Under the pieces are notes generated by a model, which had not been told where the DNA came from, ran no database searches, and saw only the letters and a program-made list of their open reading frames with translations. Below, piece by piece: positions 28,192-36,771 of a stretch of 64,000 nt of DNA. Source of the DNA: Bacillota bacterium (GTDB lineage: Bacteria > Bacillota > Sulfobacillia > JAIMAT01); NCBI GenBank assembly GCA_029961055.1, contig JASBVM010000039.1, positions 29,730 through 93,729 on the forward strand, in the 5' to 3' direction. Position 1 is the stretch's first letter; every line of letters starts with the position of its first letter. The position numbers and the translations under genes are program-made.

Positions 28192-30399
28192 TCAGCGGCC
28201 GGCGGCCGTGCCGGGCTCGAAGGCGACCCGCGGCTCGTACGGCTCCTCGTGGAGCTCGGGCCGCTGCCTGCCGAAGAGGACGGGCAACCAGACGCGGACC
28301 GCGTCGACCAGGATGCCCGCCATGATCACCAGGAAGACGCCGGTCAGGACCGCGTCCACCCGGTCGTTGAAGATCACCTGGTGCGCCTGGGCCAGCGTCT
28401 TCGCCGGCGCCGGGATCTGCCCCGCCGCCAGCTTGGCCGCGAAGGCGTTGGCGTGCGCCCAGAAGCCGATCTTCGGGTCGGGCGAGAAGATCTTCTGGAG
28501 CGCCGCCGTCCAGGTGGTGGCGTACATGAAGAGCATCGGCACCAGCGTGACGAAGCTGTACTTCGCCTTCCCCATCTTGATGAAGACGGTGGTGACGATC
28601 ACCAGCGCGACCGCGCCCAGCATCTGGTTGGCGATGCCGAAGAGCGGCCAGAGGGTGTTGATGCCGCCCAGGGGATCGGTGGCACCGGCGTAGAGGAAGT
28701 AGCCCCAGATGGCGACCGTCAGCGCCGAGGCCAGCACCGTGCCCGGATACCAGCCGACGTCACCGAACTTCGGCCAGATGCGGCCCACCAGACCCTGGAA
28801 CATGAAGCGGGCGACGCGGGTGCCCGCGTCCACCGTGGTCAGGATGAAGACCGCCTCGAAGAGGATGGCGAAGTGGTACCAGAAGGCCATCACCGCCTCG
28901 CCGCCCAGGAAGCGCGAGAAGACGTGGGCCATGCCCACCGCCAGGGAGGGCGCGCCCCCCGTCCGCGAGAGGATCGTCTGCTCCCCCACCAGCTGGGCGG
29001 TGCGCTGAAGCGTGGCGGCGTCGATGGGGAAGCCCCAGGAGCTGACCGTCTGCGCCGCCTGGGCGACCGTGGTGCCGATGGCCGAGGCGGGCGAGTTGAT
29101 GGCGAAGTAGAGACCCGGCGTCAGCAGCGTGGCCGCGATCATGGCCATCACGGCGACGAACGACTCGGCCAGCATGCCGGCGTAGCCGATCATGGGCGCG
29201 TCCGTCTCCCGCTCCAGCAGCTTGGGCGTGGTGCCCGAGGAGATCACCGTGTGCCAGCCCGAGAGGGCGCCGCAGGCGATGGTGATGAAGAGGAAGGGGA
29301 AGAGCCTGCCCGCGAAGACCGGCCCGGTCCCGTCGATGAAGCGGGTGACGCCGGTCATCTGGAGCTCCGGATGGACGACGACGATGCCCACGGCGAGGAG
29401 AGCGATGGTGCCCAGCTTGAGGAAGGTGGAGAGGTAGTCGCGGGGCACCAGCAGGAACCAGACGGGCAGGATGGAGGCGAGGAAGCCGTAGATCATGATG
29501 GCCACGGCCAGCTGCGGAGCCGTCAGCGTGAAGACGGGCGCCAGCACCGGCGAGTCCGCCACGCCGCGGCCCAGGACGAGCGCCACCAGCATCAGCGCGA
29601 CGCCGATCACCGTCGCCTCGCCCACCTGGCCGGGCCGGACGAAGCGCATGTAGAGGCCCATCAGGATGGCGATGGGGATGGTCATGGCCACCACGAAGGT
29701 CCCCCAGGGGCTCCCCTTCAGCGCGTTGACCACCACCAGCGCCAGCACCGCCAGCACGATCAGCGCCATCAGCAGCGTGCCGATCTGGGCGATCCAGCCG
29801 CCCACCGGCCCCACCTCGTCGCTGGCCATCTCGCCCAGGCTCCGCCCCTTCCGCCGCATGCTGGCGAAGAGGACGACGAAGTCCTGGACGGCGCCGGCGA
29901 GGACCGCGCCCACGACGATCCAGAGCGTCCCGGGCAGCCACCCCATCTGGGCCGCCAGCGTCGGCCCGACCAGCGGCCCCGCCCCCGCGATGGCGGCGAA
30001 GTGGTGACCGTAGAGCACCCAGCGGTTGGTGGGCACGAAGTCGCGCCCGTCGTTGTGCGCCACCGCCGGCGTGGCGCGCTCGGGGTCGAGCTCCATCACC
30101 CGGCGCGCGATCCAGAGCGCGTAGAAGCGGTAGCCGAGGGCATAGGTGCCCAGCGCCGCGACCAGGAGCCAGAGCGCGTTGACCCGCTCCCCCCGGTGGA
30201 TGGCCAGCGTGGCGAAGGCGGCGGCTACGACGACGGCGACCAGGGCCCAAAGAATGAAGCCCAGGATCTTCCTTCCGGACGGACCTGCCGGGCCGGCGGA
30301 AGCATTCCGCCCGGCAGAAATCTCGGCGCGTCCGGTGCCCCGTGCCGCCGTAGCGGCGCCACCGCTCCTGGAGCCCGAATCTTCCCTCCGCTCAGCCAT
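28192..30399 (-). CDS. cstA: Carbon starvation protein CstA (pyruvate/peptide transporter)
   Basis: A 735-residue polytopic membrane protein of the CstA family, associated with uptake of pyruvate or peptides under carbon limitation. Family blocks are DFVPTNRWVLYGHHFAAIAGAGPLVGP (broken here at residues about 122-148), GALSGWHTVISSGTT and TTVDAGTRVARFM. About 16 or more hydrophobic segments follow a disordered N-terminal stretch of roughly 40 residues rich in Gly, Ala, Ser and Arg. ATG 30399 is favoured because AAGGTGG lies 9 bases upstream. A good sigma-A promoter lies 40 bases before it, and ybdD follows. Confidence 0.95.
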   Translation of the reverse strand: MAERREDSGSRSGGAATAARGTGRAEISAGRNASAGPAGPSGRKILGFILWALVAVVVAAAFATLAIHRGERVNALWLLVAALGTYALGYRFYALWIARRVMELDPERATPAVAHNDGRDFVPTNRWVLYGHHFAAIAGAGPLVGPTLAAQMGWLPGTLWIVVGAVLAGAVQDFVVLFASMRRKGRSLGEMASDEVGPVGGWIAQIGTLLMALIVLAVLALVVVNALKGSPWGTFVVAMTIPIAILMGLYMRFVRPGQVGEATVIGVALMLVALVLGRGVADSPVLAPVFTLTAPQLAVAIMIYGFLASILPVWFLLVPRDYLSTFLKLGTIALLAVGIVVVHPELQMTGVTRFIDGTGPVFAGRLFPFLFITIACGALSGWHTVISSGTTPKLLERETDAPMIGYAGMLAESFVAVMAMIAATLLTPGLYFAINSPASAIGTTVAQAAQTVSSWGFPIDAATLQRTAQLVGEQTILSRTGGAPSLAVGMAHVFSRFLGGEAVMAFWYHFAILFEAVFILTTVDAGTRVARFMFQGLVGRIWPKFGDVGWYPGTVLASALTVAIWGYFLYAGATDPLGGINTLWPLFGIANQMLGAVALVIVTTVFIKMGKAKYSFVTLVPMLFMYATTWTAALQKIFSPDPKIGFWAHANAFAAKLAAGQIPAPAKTLAQAHQVIFNDRVDAVLTGVFLVIMAGILVDAVRVWLPVLFGRQRPELHEEPYEPRVAFEPGTAAGR

Positions 30400-30438
30400 G
30401 AAGAATACGCCACCTTCTTCCTTGAAACTTGGATTCAC

Positions 30439-30466
30439 ATTATGAATTTCGCTGTGTGGAAGTCAA
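30439..30466 (-). promoter_or_regulatory. Predicted sigma-A promoter of cstA
   Basis: On the minus strand, TTGACT (30461-30466) and CATAAT (30439-30444) are separated by 16 bases inside an unusually AT-rich patch. Each hexamer matches consensus at 5 of 6 positions. It faces cstA. Confidence 0.6.
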
Positions 30467-30621
30467 ACTCACCTCCCCAAATTCGTATACGCCCGCAATT
30501 TATTGTTTGCAAGTGCACCGTTTTTGCCGGAGACCGGCCCCCCCCGGGCCGGCCCCGGGACGAACCCCCGGCCGCGGAGGTCCATATGCTGGCTTGACCA
30601 CGCCAGGAAGGAGGAAGAGCC

Positions 30622-31017
30622 GTGCTGCGAGATCCGCGACATCGCCGCGGAGACGGGCAACGAACCGCCTCCGAGCCGGCGCAGACCGGGCCCGCGACCG
30701 GCGGGTCCGCGCCGGAGGCCGCCGAGCCCGAGCCGGGCTCGGCGGGCCTCGGACCCGACCTGCCGCCTTGGCCGGGGCCGGAGGGAGGCCCCGGGATGCC
30801 GCTGCCGCCGCCCTCCGGCGAGGCGAGCTACGGCATCCCTGCCGGCATCGATCTGGCCATGGCCTTCGTCCCCATCCAGTCGGCCGCCTCGTACCGGAAT
30901 CCGTACCCGTACGACGAGGCGCTCCGGCAGGGGTCGCTCTGGCCCGACCTGGTCCGGCCGTACATGGGCCGGCCCTGGCGCCGGCCGGCAGGAGGTGGCG
31001 CGGCGTGGACGAGGTGA
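30622..31017 (+). CDS. cotJA: Spore coat protein CotJA, with N-terminal extension
   Basis: A 131-residue protein whose last 65 residues match CotJA (DLAMAFVPIQSAASYRNPYP, EALRQGSLWPDLVRPYMG). The first 65 or so residues are a Pro/Gly/Glu-rich, low-complexity extension not usual for CotJA, which is commonly about 80 residues. The GTG at 30622 has GGAGG 7 bases upstream, so the long form is well supported. It overlaps the start of cotJB by 13 bases. CotJ proteins are assembled in the inner spore coat; expression in the mother cell is expected but no clear sigma-E site was recognised. Confidence 0.85.
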   Translation: MLRDPRHRRGDGQRTASEPAQTGPATGGSAPEAAEPEPGSAGLGPDLPPWPGPEGGPGMPLPPPSGEASYGIPAGIDLAMAFVPIQSAASYRNPYPYDEALRQGSLWPDLVRPYMGRPWRRPAGGGAAWTR

Positions 31018-31292
31018 CCGCGGAAGGCTACAGCCCCGACGAGCTCTCGCGACGGATGCAGCAGCTCCACTTCGCGGCGCTGGAGATCAACCTCTACCTC
31101 GACACCCACCCCGACGACCGGCAGGCGCTGGAGGATTACAACCGCCTGGTCCAGGAGCTGATGCGCCTGCACCAGGAGTGGGTGCGCCGCTACGGGCCGC
31201 TGATGAACCACGGCCAGGACCCGAGCGCCTACCCGTGGCAGTGGACGCGGACGCCCTTCCCCTATCCGCTCTGGGGCGGGCCGGACACCTGA
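31005..31292 (+). CDS. cotJB: Spore coat protein CotJB
   Basis: A 95-residue protein matching CotJB: MQQLHFAALEINLYLDTHPDD followed by ALEDYN and a C-terminal segment rich in Tyr, Trp and Pro ending in PYPLWGGP. The GTG start at 31005 has GGAGGT 8 bases upstream. This places the start inside the end of cotJA, so the two are coupled. It is the middle gene of cotJA-cotJB-cotJC, a coat operon that marks the organism as a spore former. Confidence 0.92.
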   Translation: MDEVTAEGYSPDELSRRMQQLHFAALEINLYLDTHPDDRQALEDYNRLVQELMRLHQEWVRRYGPLMNHGQDPSAYPWQWTRTPFPYPLWGGPDT

Positions 31293-31307
31293 GGGGGCAG
31301 AGACGGC

Positions 31308-31883
31308 ATGTGGGTCTACGTCAAGCAGTTGGAGGTGCCCATCGAGATCACGCGGCCCGATCCCCGGCTGGCCAAGGTGATCATGACCCAGTTCGGGGGG
31401 CCGGACGGCGAGTTCACCGCCTCCTGGCGCTACTTCACGCAGGCCTTCGCCATGCCCACCGGGCGCGGCAAGGCCATCCTCATCGACATCGGCACCGAGG
31501 AGCTGGCTCACATGGAGATGGTGGGCACGCTGGTGCAGAAGCTGATCCAGGACGCCTCGCCCAGGGAGCTGGAGGCGGCGGGCCTGGGCGGCCACTACGC
31601 CCAGCACGGCTACGGCATGTTCCTGCAGGACGCCAACGGCATGCCCTGGACCGCCACCTACTTCCAGTCGTTCGACGACCCCGTCACCTGCATGCACGAG
31701 GACCTGGCGGCGGAGCAGAAGGCGCGCACCACCTACGAGAACCTGCTCGACCTCTCCCAGGACGAGAGGGTCTCGCGGGTGCTGGCCTTCCTGAGGCAAA
31801 GGGAGGTGACCCACTTCCAGCGCTTCGGGGAGACGCTGGACTACCTCCAGGAACGGTACTCCCGGCCGCGCACCGTCTACTGA
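31308..31883 (+). CDS. cotJC: Spore coat protein CotJC (manganese catalase-like)
   Basis: A 191-residue ferritin-like protein of the Mn-catalase family. Potential metal ligands are visible in EELAHMEM (Glu and His) and in EDLAAEQKARTTYE. Other typical stretches are KVIMTQFGGPDGEFTASWRYF, broken by normal substitutions, and GKAILIDIGTEE. CotJC is a coat component thought to protect spores from peroxide, though activity varies among homologues. Starts 16 bases after cotJB. A stem-loop follows the gene. Confidence 0.95.
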   Translation: MWVYVKQLEVPIEITRPDPRLAKVIMTQFGGPDGEFTASWRYFTQAFAMPTGRGKAILIDIGTEELAHMEMVGTLVQKLIQDASPRELEAAGLGGHYAQHGYGMFLQDANGMPWTATYFQSFDDPVTCMHEDLAAEQKARTTYENLLDLSQDERVSRVLAFLRQREVTHFQRFGETLDYLQERYSRPRTVY

Positions 31884-31908
31884 CCGGAGGGTGCCCCTGG
31901 GGGATAAT

Positions 31909-31959
31909 GGCGGTGAGCCTCCGCCGGCCACGGGGCCGGGACGGCGCTCACCGCCCTTT
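31909..31959 (+). terminator. Stem-loop terminator of the cotJ operon
   Basis: GGCGGTGAGC (31909-31918) pairs with GCTCACCGCC (31946-31955), and the loop contains a second stem (CCGGCC/GGCCGG). CTTTG follows. It lies 26 bases after cotJC. Confidence 0.6.
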
Positions 31960-32015
31960 GTCGCGGGTTCGGCGGGGCGGCGGCGCCGCCGCGATCGGGA
32001 GTTCGGAGGGCCGAG

Positions 32016-33275
32016 GTGAGGGGCATGGTCCCGGAAGTCTTCCGCTTTCCGCCCGACTTCCTCTGGGGGGCGGCCACCAGCGGCCACCAGGTGGAGGGCG
32101 GGAACCGGCTGAGCGACTGGTGGCTCTGGGAGCAGGTTCCGGGTCACGTCGCCGGCGGTGACCGCTCCGGCAGGGCGGCCGACCACTACCACCGCTTCCG
32201 CGAGGACATCGGGCTGCTGGCCGACCTGGGGCTGAACGCCTACCGGTTCGGCGTCGAGTGGGCGCGGGTCGAGCCCTTCCCGGGCGAGTACGACCGGCGG
32301 GAGCTCGACCACTACGCGGAGATGGTGGAGGCCTGCCGGGAACGCGGCGTGACGCCGATGGTCACGCTCTACCACTTCACGCTGCCCAGCTGGCTGGCCA
32401 GCCGCGGCGGCTGGCTCTGGCCCGGGGCGCCGCGCCGCTTCGCCGCCTACGTGGAGCGGGTGGTGCGGGCGCTCTCGCCGCTCGGGGTGGAGTGGTGGGT
32501 GACGGTCAACGAGCCGATGGTGCTGGTGGTGCAGGGCTTCCTCACCGGGGTCTGGCCGCCCCAGCTCCGGTCGCCGCGCGCGGCGATGCGGGCGCACGCA
32601 GCGCTGGTCCAGGCCCACCACCTGGCCTACGAGACGATCCACGCCCTGGCCGAGGGCCGTCCCAAGGCGGGCGTGGCGCAGAACATGATCGACTTCGTCC
32701 CGCTGGATGCGGGGAGCCCCGCCGACCGCCGGGCCGCGGCGCTGCACTGGCGCGTCTACAACCTCGGCTTCCTGCGGCGGATCCGCGAGCAGCAGGACTT
32801 CGTGGGGCTGAACTACTACTCGCGCAGCTGGAGCCGCTGGAGCTGGCGCCTGGACGGGCTGCTCACCCCCCTGGGCTCGCTGCCCGGGCAGCGGACCACG
32901 CAGATGGGCTGGGTCTGGGCGCCCGACGGCCTGGGCCGGACGCTGGAGGCGGCCGCCTCCTTCGGGCGTCCGGTGGTGGTGACCGAGAACGGGATCGCCA
33001 CGCTGGACGACCGCGAGCGGGTCCGCTGGATCCGCCTCCACCTGGAGCAGGTGGCGGCGGCGCTCCAGCGGGGGATCGACGTGCGCGGCTACTTCCACTG
33101 GGCGCTGCTGGACAACTTCGAGTGGGCGGAAGGCTTCCGGCCCCGCTTCGGGCTGATCGGGGTGGACTACGAGAGCCAGGCGCGGGAGGTGCGGCCCAGC
33201 GCCCGCTACTACGGGGAGATCGCGCGTTCCGGTTCCCTCCTGCCGCTGCCGGCGGAGGCGAGCGAGGAGGGCTGA
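32016..33275 (+). CDS. Glycoside hydrolase family 1 (beta-glycosidase)
   Basis: A 419-residue GH1 enzyme, a retaining beta-glucosidase or beta-galactosidase. The N-terminal signature FPPDFLWGAATSGHQVEGG is present. The acid/base Glu is in TVNEPMV (about residue 166) and the nucleophile Glu in VTENG (about residue 324). WALLDNFEWAEGF marks the aglycone side. It lacks a signal peptide, so it is cytoplasmic. It is somewhat shorter than most GH1 enzymes (about 440-480). GTG 32016 has GGAGGG 5 bases upstream; ATG 32025 is possible. The Pat-like gene follows after 3 bases. Confidence 0.93.
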   Translation: MRGMVPEVFRFPPDFLWGAATSGHQVEGGNRLSDWWLWEQVPGHVAGGDRSGRAADHYHRFREDIGLLADLGLNAYRFGVEWARVEPFPGEYDRRELDHYAEMVEACRERGVTPMVTLYHFTLPSWLASRGGWLWPGAPRRFAAYVERVVRALSPLGVEWWVTVNEPMVLVVQGFLTGVWPPQLRSPRAAMRAHAALVQAHHLAYETIHALAEGRPKAGVAQNMIDFVPLDAGSPADRRAAALHWRVYNLGFLRRIREQQDFVGLNYYSRSWSRWSWRLDGLLTPLGSLPGQRTTQMGWVWAPDGLGRTLEAAASFGRPVVVTENGIATLDDRERVRWIRLHLEQVAAALQRGIDVRGYFHWALLDNFEWAEGFRPRFGLIGVDYESQAREVRPSARYYGEIARSGSLLPLPAEASEEG

Positions 33276-33278
33276 GCC

Positions 33279-35702
33279 GTGGCCCGCGTCATCCTTCGCG
33301 ACGGGACGGTGGCCGAGCTCCGACCCATCCGCCACGATGAGGAGGAGCGGGCGCGGCTGCGCGAGCTCTTCCGCGGCGCCTCGCCCGACAGCCTTTACTT
33401 CCGCTTCTTCCACGCCGTCCGCGAGGTGAACGAGAAGGAGCTGGAGCGGCTCCTGGAGAGCGACGGGCGCCGCGCCCTGACGCTCGTCTGCGAGGCGGGG
33501 GAGCGCTTCCTGGCGGTGGGCAACTTCGTCCGCACGGCCGAGCCCGACGTGGCGGAGGTGGCCTTCCTGGTCGACGACCGCTACCAGGGGCGGGGCCTGG
33601 GCACGCTGCTCCTGGAACACCTGGCCCAGGCGGCCTGGCGGGCGGGCTACAAGCGCTTCGAGGCGGTGGTGCTGCCGGCCAACCGGAAGATGATCCAGGT
33701 GCTTCACGACTCCGGCTACGAGACGACGGAGCGCTGGGAGGGCGGGGCGGTGCGCATGGTCCTCCCGCTGGGCGAGACGGAGCGCAGCCGGGCCCTCCAG
33801 GAGACGCGGGAGAAGCTGGCCACCGCCGCCTCGCTCCAGCCTTTCTTCCGCCCCGCCACCGTGGCGGTGATCGGCGCCTCGCGCGACCCGAGGCGGCTGG
33901 GCCACCTTCTCTTCCGCCACCTGGTGGAGGGCGGCTTCCAGGGCGTCGTCTACCCCGTCAACCCGGCGGCCCGTTCGGTCGCCGCCGTCCGCGCCTACCC
34001 CAGTGTCCGCGAGCTGCCGGAGCCGGTCGACCTGGCGGTGGTGGTGGTGCCGGCGCGCGAGGTGCTCCAGGTGGTCGACGACTGCATCGAGGCCCGGGTC
34101 CGGGCGGTGCTGATCACCTCCGCCGGCTTCGCCGAGACGGGCCCGGAGGGCGAGGCGCTCCAGCAGGAGGTGGTCCGCCGCCTCCGCGCCGCAGGCATCC
34201 GCCTGGTGGGGCCCAACTGCCTGGGCATCATCAACACGGCCGGGGAGCTCCGCCTCAACGCCAGCTTCGCGCCCCGCCTGCCGGCCCCCGGCCGGCTGGG
34301 CGTGGCCAGCCAGTCCGGGGCGCTGGGCATCGCCATCCTCGACGTTCTCAGCCGGATCGGCGTCGGCGTCTCCAGCTTCGTCAGCATGGGGAACAAGGCG
34401 GACGTCTCGGGCAACGACTGCCTCCAGTACTGGGAGGACGACCCGGAGACCGAGATGATCGCCCTCTACCTGGAGTCCTTCGGCAACCCGCGCAAGTTCT
34501 CGCGCATCTGCCGGCGCATCGCGCCGCGGAAGCCCGTCCTGGTCGTCCGCGGCGCGCGCACCCCGGCCGGCGTCCAGGTCTCCGAGGCGCGCCAGGCGGC
34601 CGGCCAGGCCCGGGAGGTGGCCGTGGACGCGCTCTTCCGCCAGGCCGGCATCATCCGCGCCGACACGCTGGAGGAGCTCTTCGACGTCGCCGCCCTCCTG
34701 GGGAGCGAACCGCTGCCCGGGGGCGACCGGGTGGCGGTGGTGACCAACACCGCCGGGGGCGCCGTGATCACCGTGGACGCGCTGCGCAGCGAAGGGCTCA
34801 CCCTGGCCCACCCGCCGCTCGACCTGGGCTTCGAGGCGCTGGCCGAGGGCTACCGGCGGGCGCTCCCCGAGGTGCTCCGCGACCCGGGGGTGGACGCGGT
34901 GGTGGTCCTCTTCGTCCCCGTCGGCATCTCCGACACGGCCGCCGTGGCCGAGGCGGTGGTGGAAGGGGTGCGCGAGGCGGAGGCGGCGGGCGCGCGGAAG
35001 CCGGTGGTAGCCAACTTCCTCGCCACCGGGGAGGAAGGGACCGCCGTCCGCTTCCTCGACGCGCAGGCGCGGCGGCTGCCCGCCTATCCCTTCCCGGAGC
35101 GGACCGTGCGGGCGCTGGCGCGGGCGGTCCGCTACGCCGCCTTCCGCCGCAGGCCGCGCGGCCGGATCCCCGACCTGGAGGGCGCCGACGTCGCCCGCGC
35201 GCGGGAGCTGGCCCGGGCGGGGCTGGCCCGGCTCGCCCCCGGGGCGGGCGAAGGCTGGCTGGCACCGGGCGAGGCGCAGGCCATCCTGGGGGCGGTGGGC
35301 CTGCCGGTGGGCGAGCCACCCGGCGAGGAGCCGGAACGGATCCGTCTCGCCGTCTCGGTCGAACCGGACCCCCTCTTCGGTCCCCTCCTCCTGGTCCGCC
35401 GCCTGGCGCCCGCCGCCTGGAACGGCGGCTCCGTCCCGCTGGGCGATCCGCTGGTCCGGATCACGCCGCTGACCGACCTGGACGCACAGGAGCTGGCCTC
35501 CGCGCTGGCGGAAGAGGGGGGGCCGGCGGGCGAGACGGGCGAGGGCGGGGAGATCCTCCCCTGCCTGGCCGACCTCTTCCTGCGGCTGTCGCGGCTGGCC
35601 GAGGAGGTCCCGGAGATCCGGCGGGTGGAGCTGCGCGACGTCCGCCCCTCCGCCCACCGCGCCTGCGCCCGGCGCGCGCGCGTCGCCGTGGCCGAGGCCT
35701 GA
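33279..35702 (+). CDS. GNAT acetyltransferase fused to NDP-forming acyl-CoA synthetase-like domains (Pat-like)
   Basis: An 807-residue protein. Residues about 5-165 are a GNAT acetyltransferase with the acetyl-CoA motif YQGRGLGTLLLEHL. From about 185 follow CoA-binding and ligase domains of the ADP-forming acetyl-CoA synthetase family (VAVIGASRDPRRLGHL, VGPNCLGIIN, ASQSGALG). Where active enzymes have a catalytic His in an SHTG motif, this protein reads VSEARQAAGQ, and the C-terminal ATP-grasp region is short and eroded. This fits protein lysine acetyltransferases of the Pat/PatZ type, in which the synthetase part is regulatory, although Salmonella Pat has the GNAT domain at the C-terminus. 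Substrate proteins are unknown. Confidence 0.85.
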   Translation: MARVILRDGTVAELRPIRHDEEERARLRELFRGASPDSLYFRFFHAVREVNEKELERLLESDGRRALTLVCEAGERFLAVGNFVRTAEPDVAEVAFLVDDRYQGRGLGTLLLEHLAQAAWRAGYKRFEAVVLPANRKMIQVLHDSGYETTERWEGGAVRMVLPLGETERSRALQETREKLATAASLQPFFRPATVAVIGASRDPRRLGHLLFRHLVEGGFQGVVYPVNPAARSVAAVRAYPSVRELPEPVDLAVVVVPAREVLQVVDDCIEARVRAVLITSAGFAETGPEGEALQQEVVRRLRAAGIRLVGPNCLGIINTAGELRLNASFAPRLPAPGRLGVASQSGALGIAILDVLSRIGVGVSSFVSMGNKADVSGNDCLQYWEDDPETEMIALYLESFGNPRKFSRICRRIAPRKPVLVVRGARTPAGVQVSEARQAAGQAREVAVDALFRQAGIIRADTLEELFDVAALLGSEPLPGGDRVAVVTNTAGGAVITVDALRSEGLTLAHPPLDLGFEALAEGYRRALPEVLRDPGVDAVVVLFVPVGISDTAAVAEAVVEGVREAEAAGARKPVVANFLATGEEGTAVRFLDAQARRLPAYPFPERTVRALARAVRYAAFRRRPRGRIPDLEGADVARARELARAGLARLAPGAGEGWLAPGEAQAILGAVGLPVGEPPGEEPERIRLAVSVEPDPLFGPLLLVRRLAPAAWNGGSVPLGDPLVRITPLTDLDAQELASALAEEGGPAGETGEGGEILPCLADLFLRLSRLAEEVPEIRRVELRDVRPSAHRACARRARVAVAEA

Positions 35703-35808
35703 GCCGCGGCCCGGCCAAGGCCCGGCCGGGCGGGTGAGCGCCGTCGACACCCCGGCCGCCCCCGCATGCGGCTCGCGCCGGCGACGCATGCTAGGCGGCG
35801 GGGGGTGC

Positions 35809-36162
35809 ATGCCTTTGGCCACGACCGAAGCGGGCTTCGGCGCCGTCACCGCCGACCTCGAGAAGATGGTCCAGGACCTCCGTTCCCAGCGGGGAGCCAC
35901 CTTCCAGGCCACCTACCGCCTGGCCGACAGCTGGGCGGTCGCCTTCCGGTTCCAGCCGGAGATGTGCGAGGTGGTGGAGAGGCGGCTCGACATCCACGCC
36001 CGGGAGGCTGTCTTCTCGGCCCGGGCCGACGCCGTCGGCGGCCTGGAGAAGCTCGGCCAGGGCTCCTACCGCCTCCGCTTCAAGGCCGAGCCGGGCGAGA
36101 TGACCATCCAGCCCGACCGCTACCCGGAGGGCGCAGTCCGCACGAGGCTCCTGGAGTCGTAG
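35809..36162 (+). CDS. Hypothetical protein
   Basis: A 117-residue protein I do not recognise. It has no signal peptide or membrane segment, and an alternating pattern suggesting mixed alpha/beta structure (FQATYRLADSWAVAFRFQP, then GSYRLRFKAEPGEMTIQPD). One Cys sits in the core near the middle. The ATG at 35809 follows GGGGGG by 4 bases; in-frame GTG 35734 would add 25 Arg/Cys/Gly-rich residues. It sits 106 bases after the Pat-like gene and 75 bases before the thioesterase, on the same strand. Confidence 0.6.
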   Translation: MPLATTEAGFGAVTADLEKMVQDLRSQRGATFQATYRLADSWAVAFRFQPEMCEVVERRLDIHAREAVFSARADAVGGLEKLGQGSYRLRFKAEPGEMTIQPDRYPEGAVRTRLLES

Positions 36163-36237
36163 GCGGCGAGCCGGGCGGCGAGAAGGGAGCGGGCGACCCG
36201 CCGGAGTCTCTGCTATGCTCGTGGCGACCCTCGGGAG

Positions 36238-36717
36238 GTGGTCGCGACGAGCGCTCAGGGTGCACCTGAACAGAGCGGTCCGTCTCTTCACGGAAGGCCG
36301 CTTCCTGTCGACAACCCCGCCTGGGAGCTGCTGGGCATCGCGCCGATCCGCGTCTCGTCCCAGGAAGCGGTGGTGGAGATGCCCGTCGAACGCCGTCACC
36401 TGCAGATGGCCGGGCGCGTCCACGGCGGCTTCATCGCCACCCTCATCGACACCGCCGCCGGCGTCGCCGTCGTCGCCAACACCACGCCGGGCACCCAGCA
36501 AGCCACCATCGACCTGCACGTGGAATACCTGCACGGGGCGACGCTGGAGTCCCGCCGCCTCCGCGCCGCGGCGCGGATCCGTCGCATCGGGAGGACGGTC
36601 GCCTTTCTCAGCGTCGACGTGACCGACGACCTGGGCGAGCTGATCGCCATCGGCACCGCCAGCTACCACCTGATGCGGCCGGCGGCCGCTCACGGCGGCG
36701 CCGGCGGCACGGCCTGA
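36238..36717 (+). CDS. PaaI-type hotdog thioesterase
   Basis: A 159-residue hotdog-fold protein of the PaaI/YdiI family, acyl-CoA thioesterases. The characteristic block is QMAGRVHGGFIATLIDTAAGVAV, with the hotdog helix HGG and the conserved Asp in LIDTAAG; IDLHVEYLHGA and a beta-strand ending in GTASYHLM follow. The GTG at 36238 is directly preceded by GGGAG, closer than ideal, so the true start could be a few codons further in. Convergent with the SLH gene 54 bases away. Natural substrate unknown. Confidence 0.85.
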   Translation: MVATSAQGAPEQSGPSLHGRPLPVDNPAWELLGIAPIRVSSQEAVVEMPVERRHLQMAGRVHGGFIATLIDTAAGVAVVANTTPGTQQATIDLHVEYLHGATLESRRLRAAARIRRIGRTVAFLSVDVTDDLGELIAIGTASYHLMRPAAAHGGAGGTA

Positions 36718-36771
36718 CCCTCCAGGAGGGCCGCGGCGTTCCTGTCCAGCCGCTGGAGGAAGCGCTGCGTC

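Noticed and set aside
26977..30597. A 1206-codon open frame on the plus strand
   Set aside because: Antisense to the lipid kinase, ybdD and cstA; composition is His/Asp/Arg-rich with no domain. It is a GC-driven shadow frame.
31903..31908. GATAAT as a promoter for the GH1 gene
   Set aside because: It has no -35 partner and lies just before the cotJ terminator stem; probably chance.
30828..35912. A 1694-codon open frame on the minus strand
   Set aside because: It is antisense to cotJB, cotJC, GH1 and Pat-like genes that have clear families and ribosome sites. Its translation is low-complexity Arg/His/Gly/Leu, the usual by-product of high-GC coding strands.
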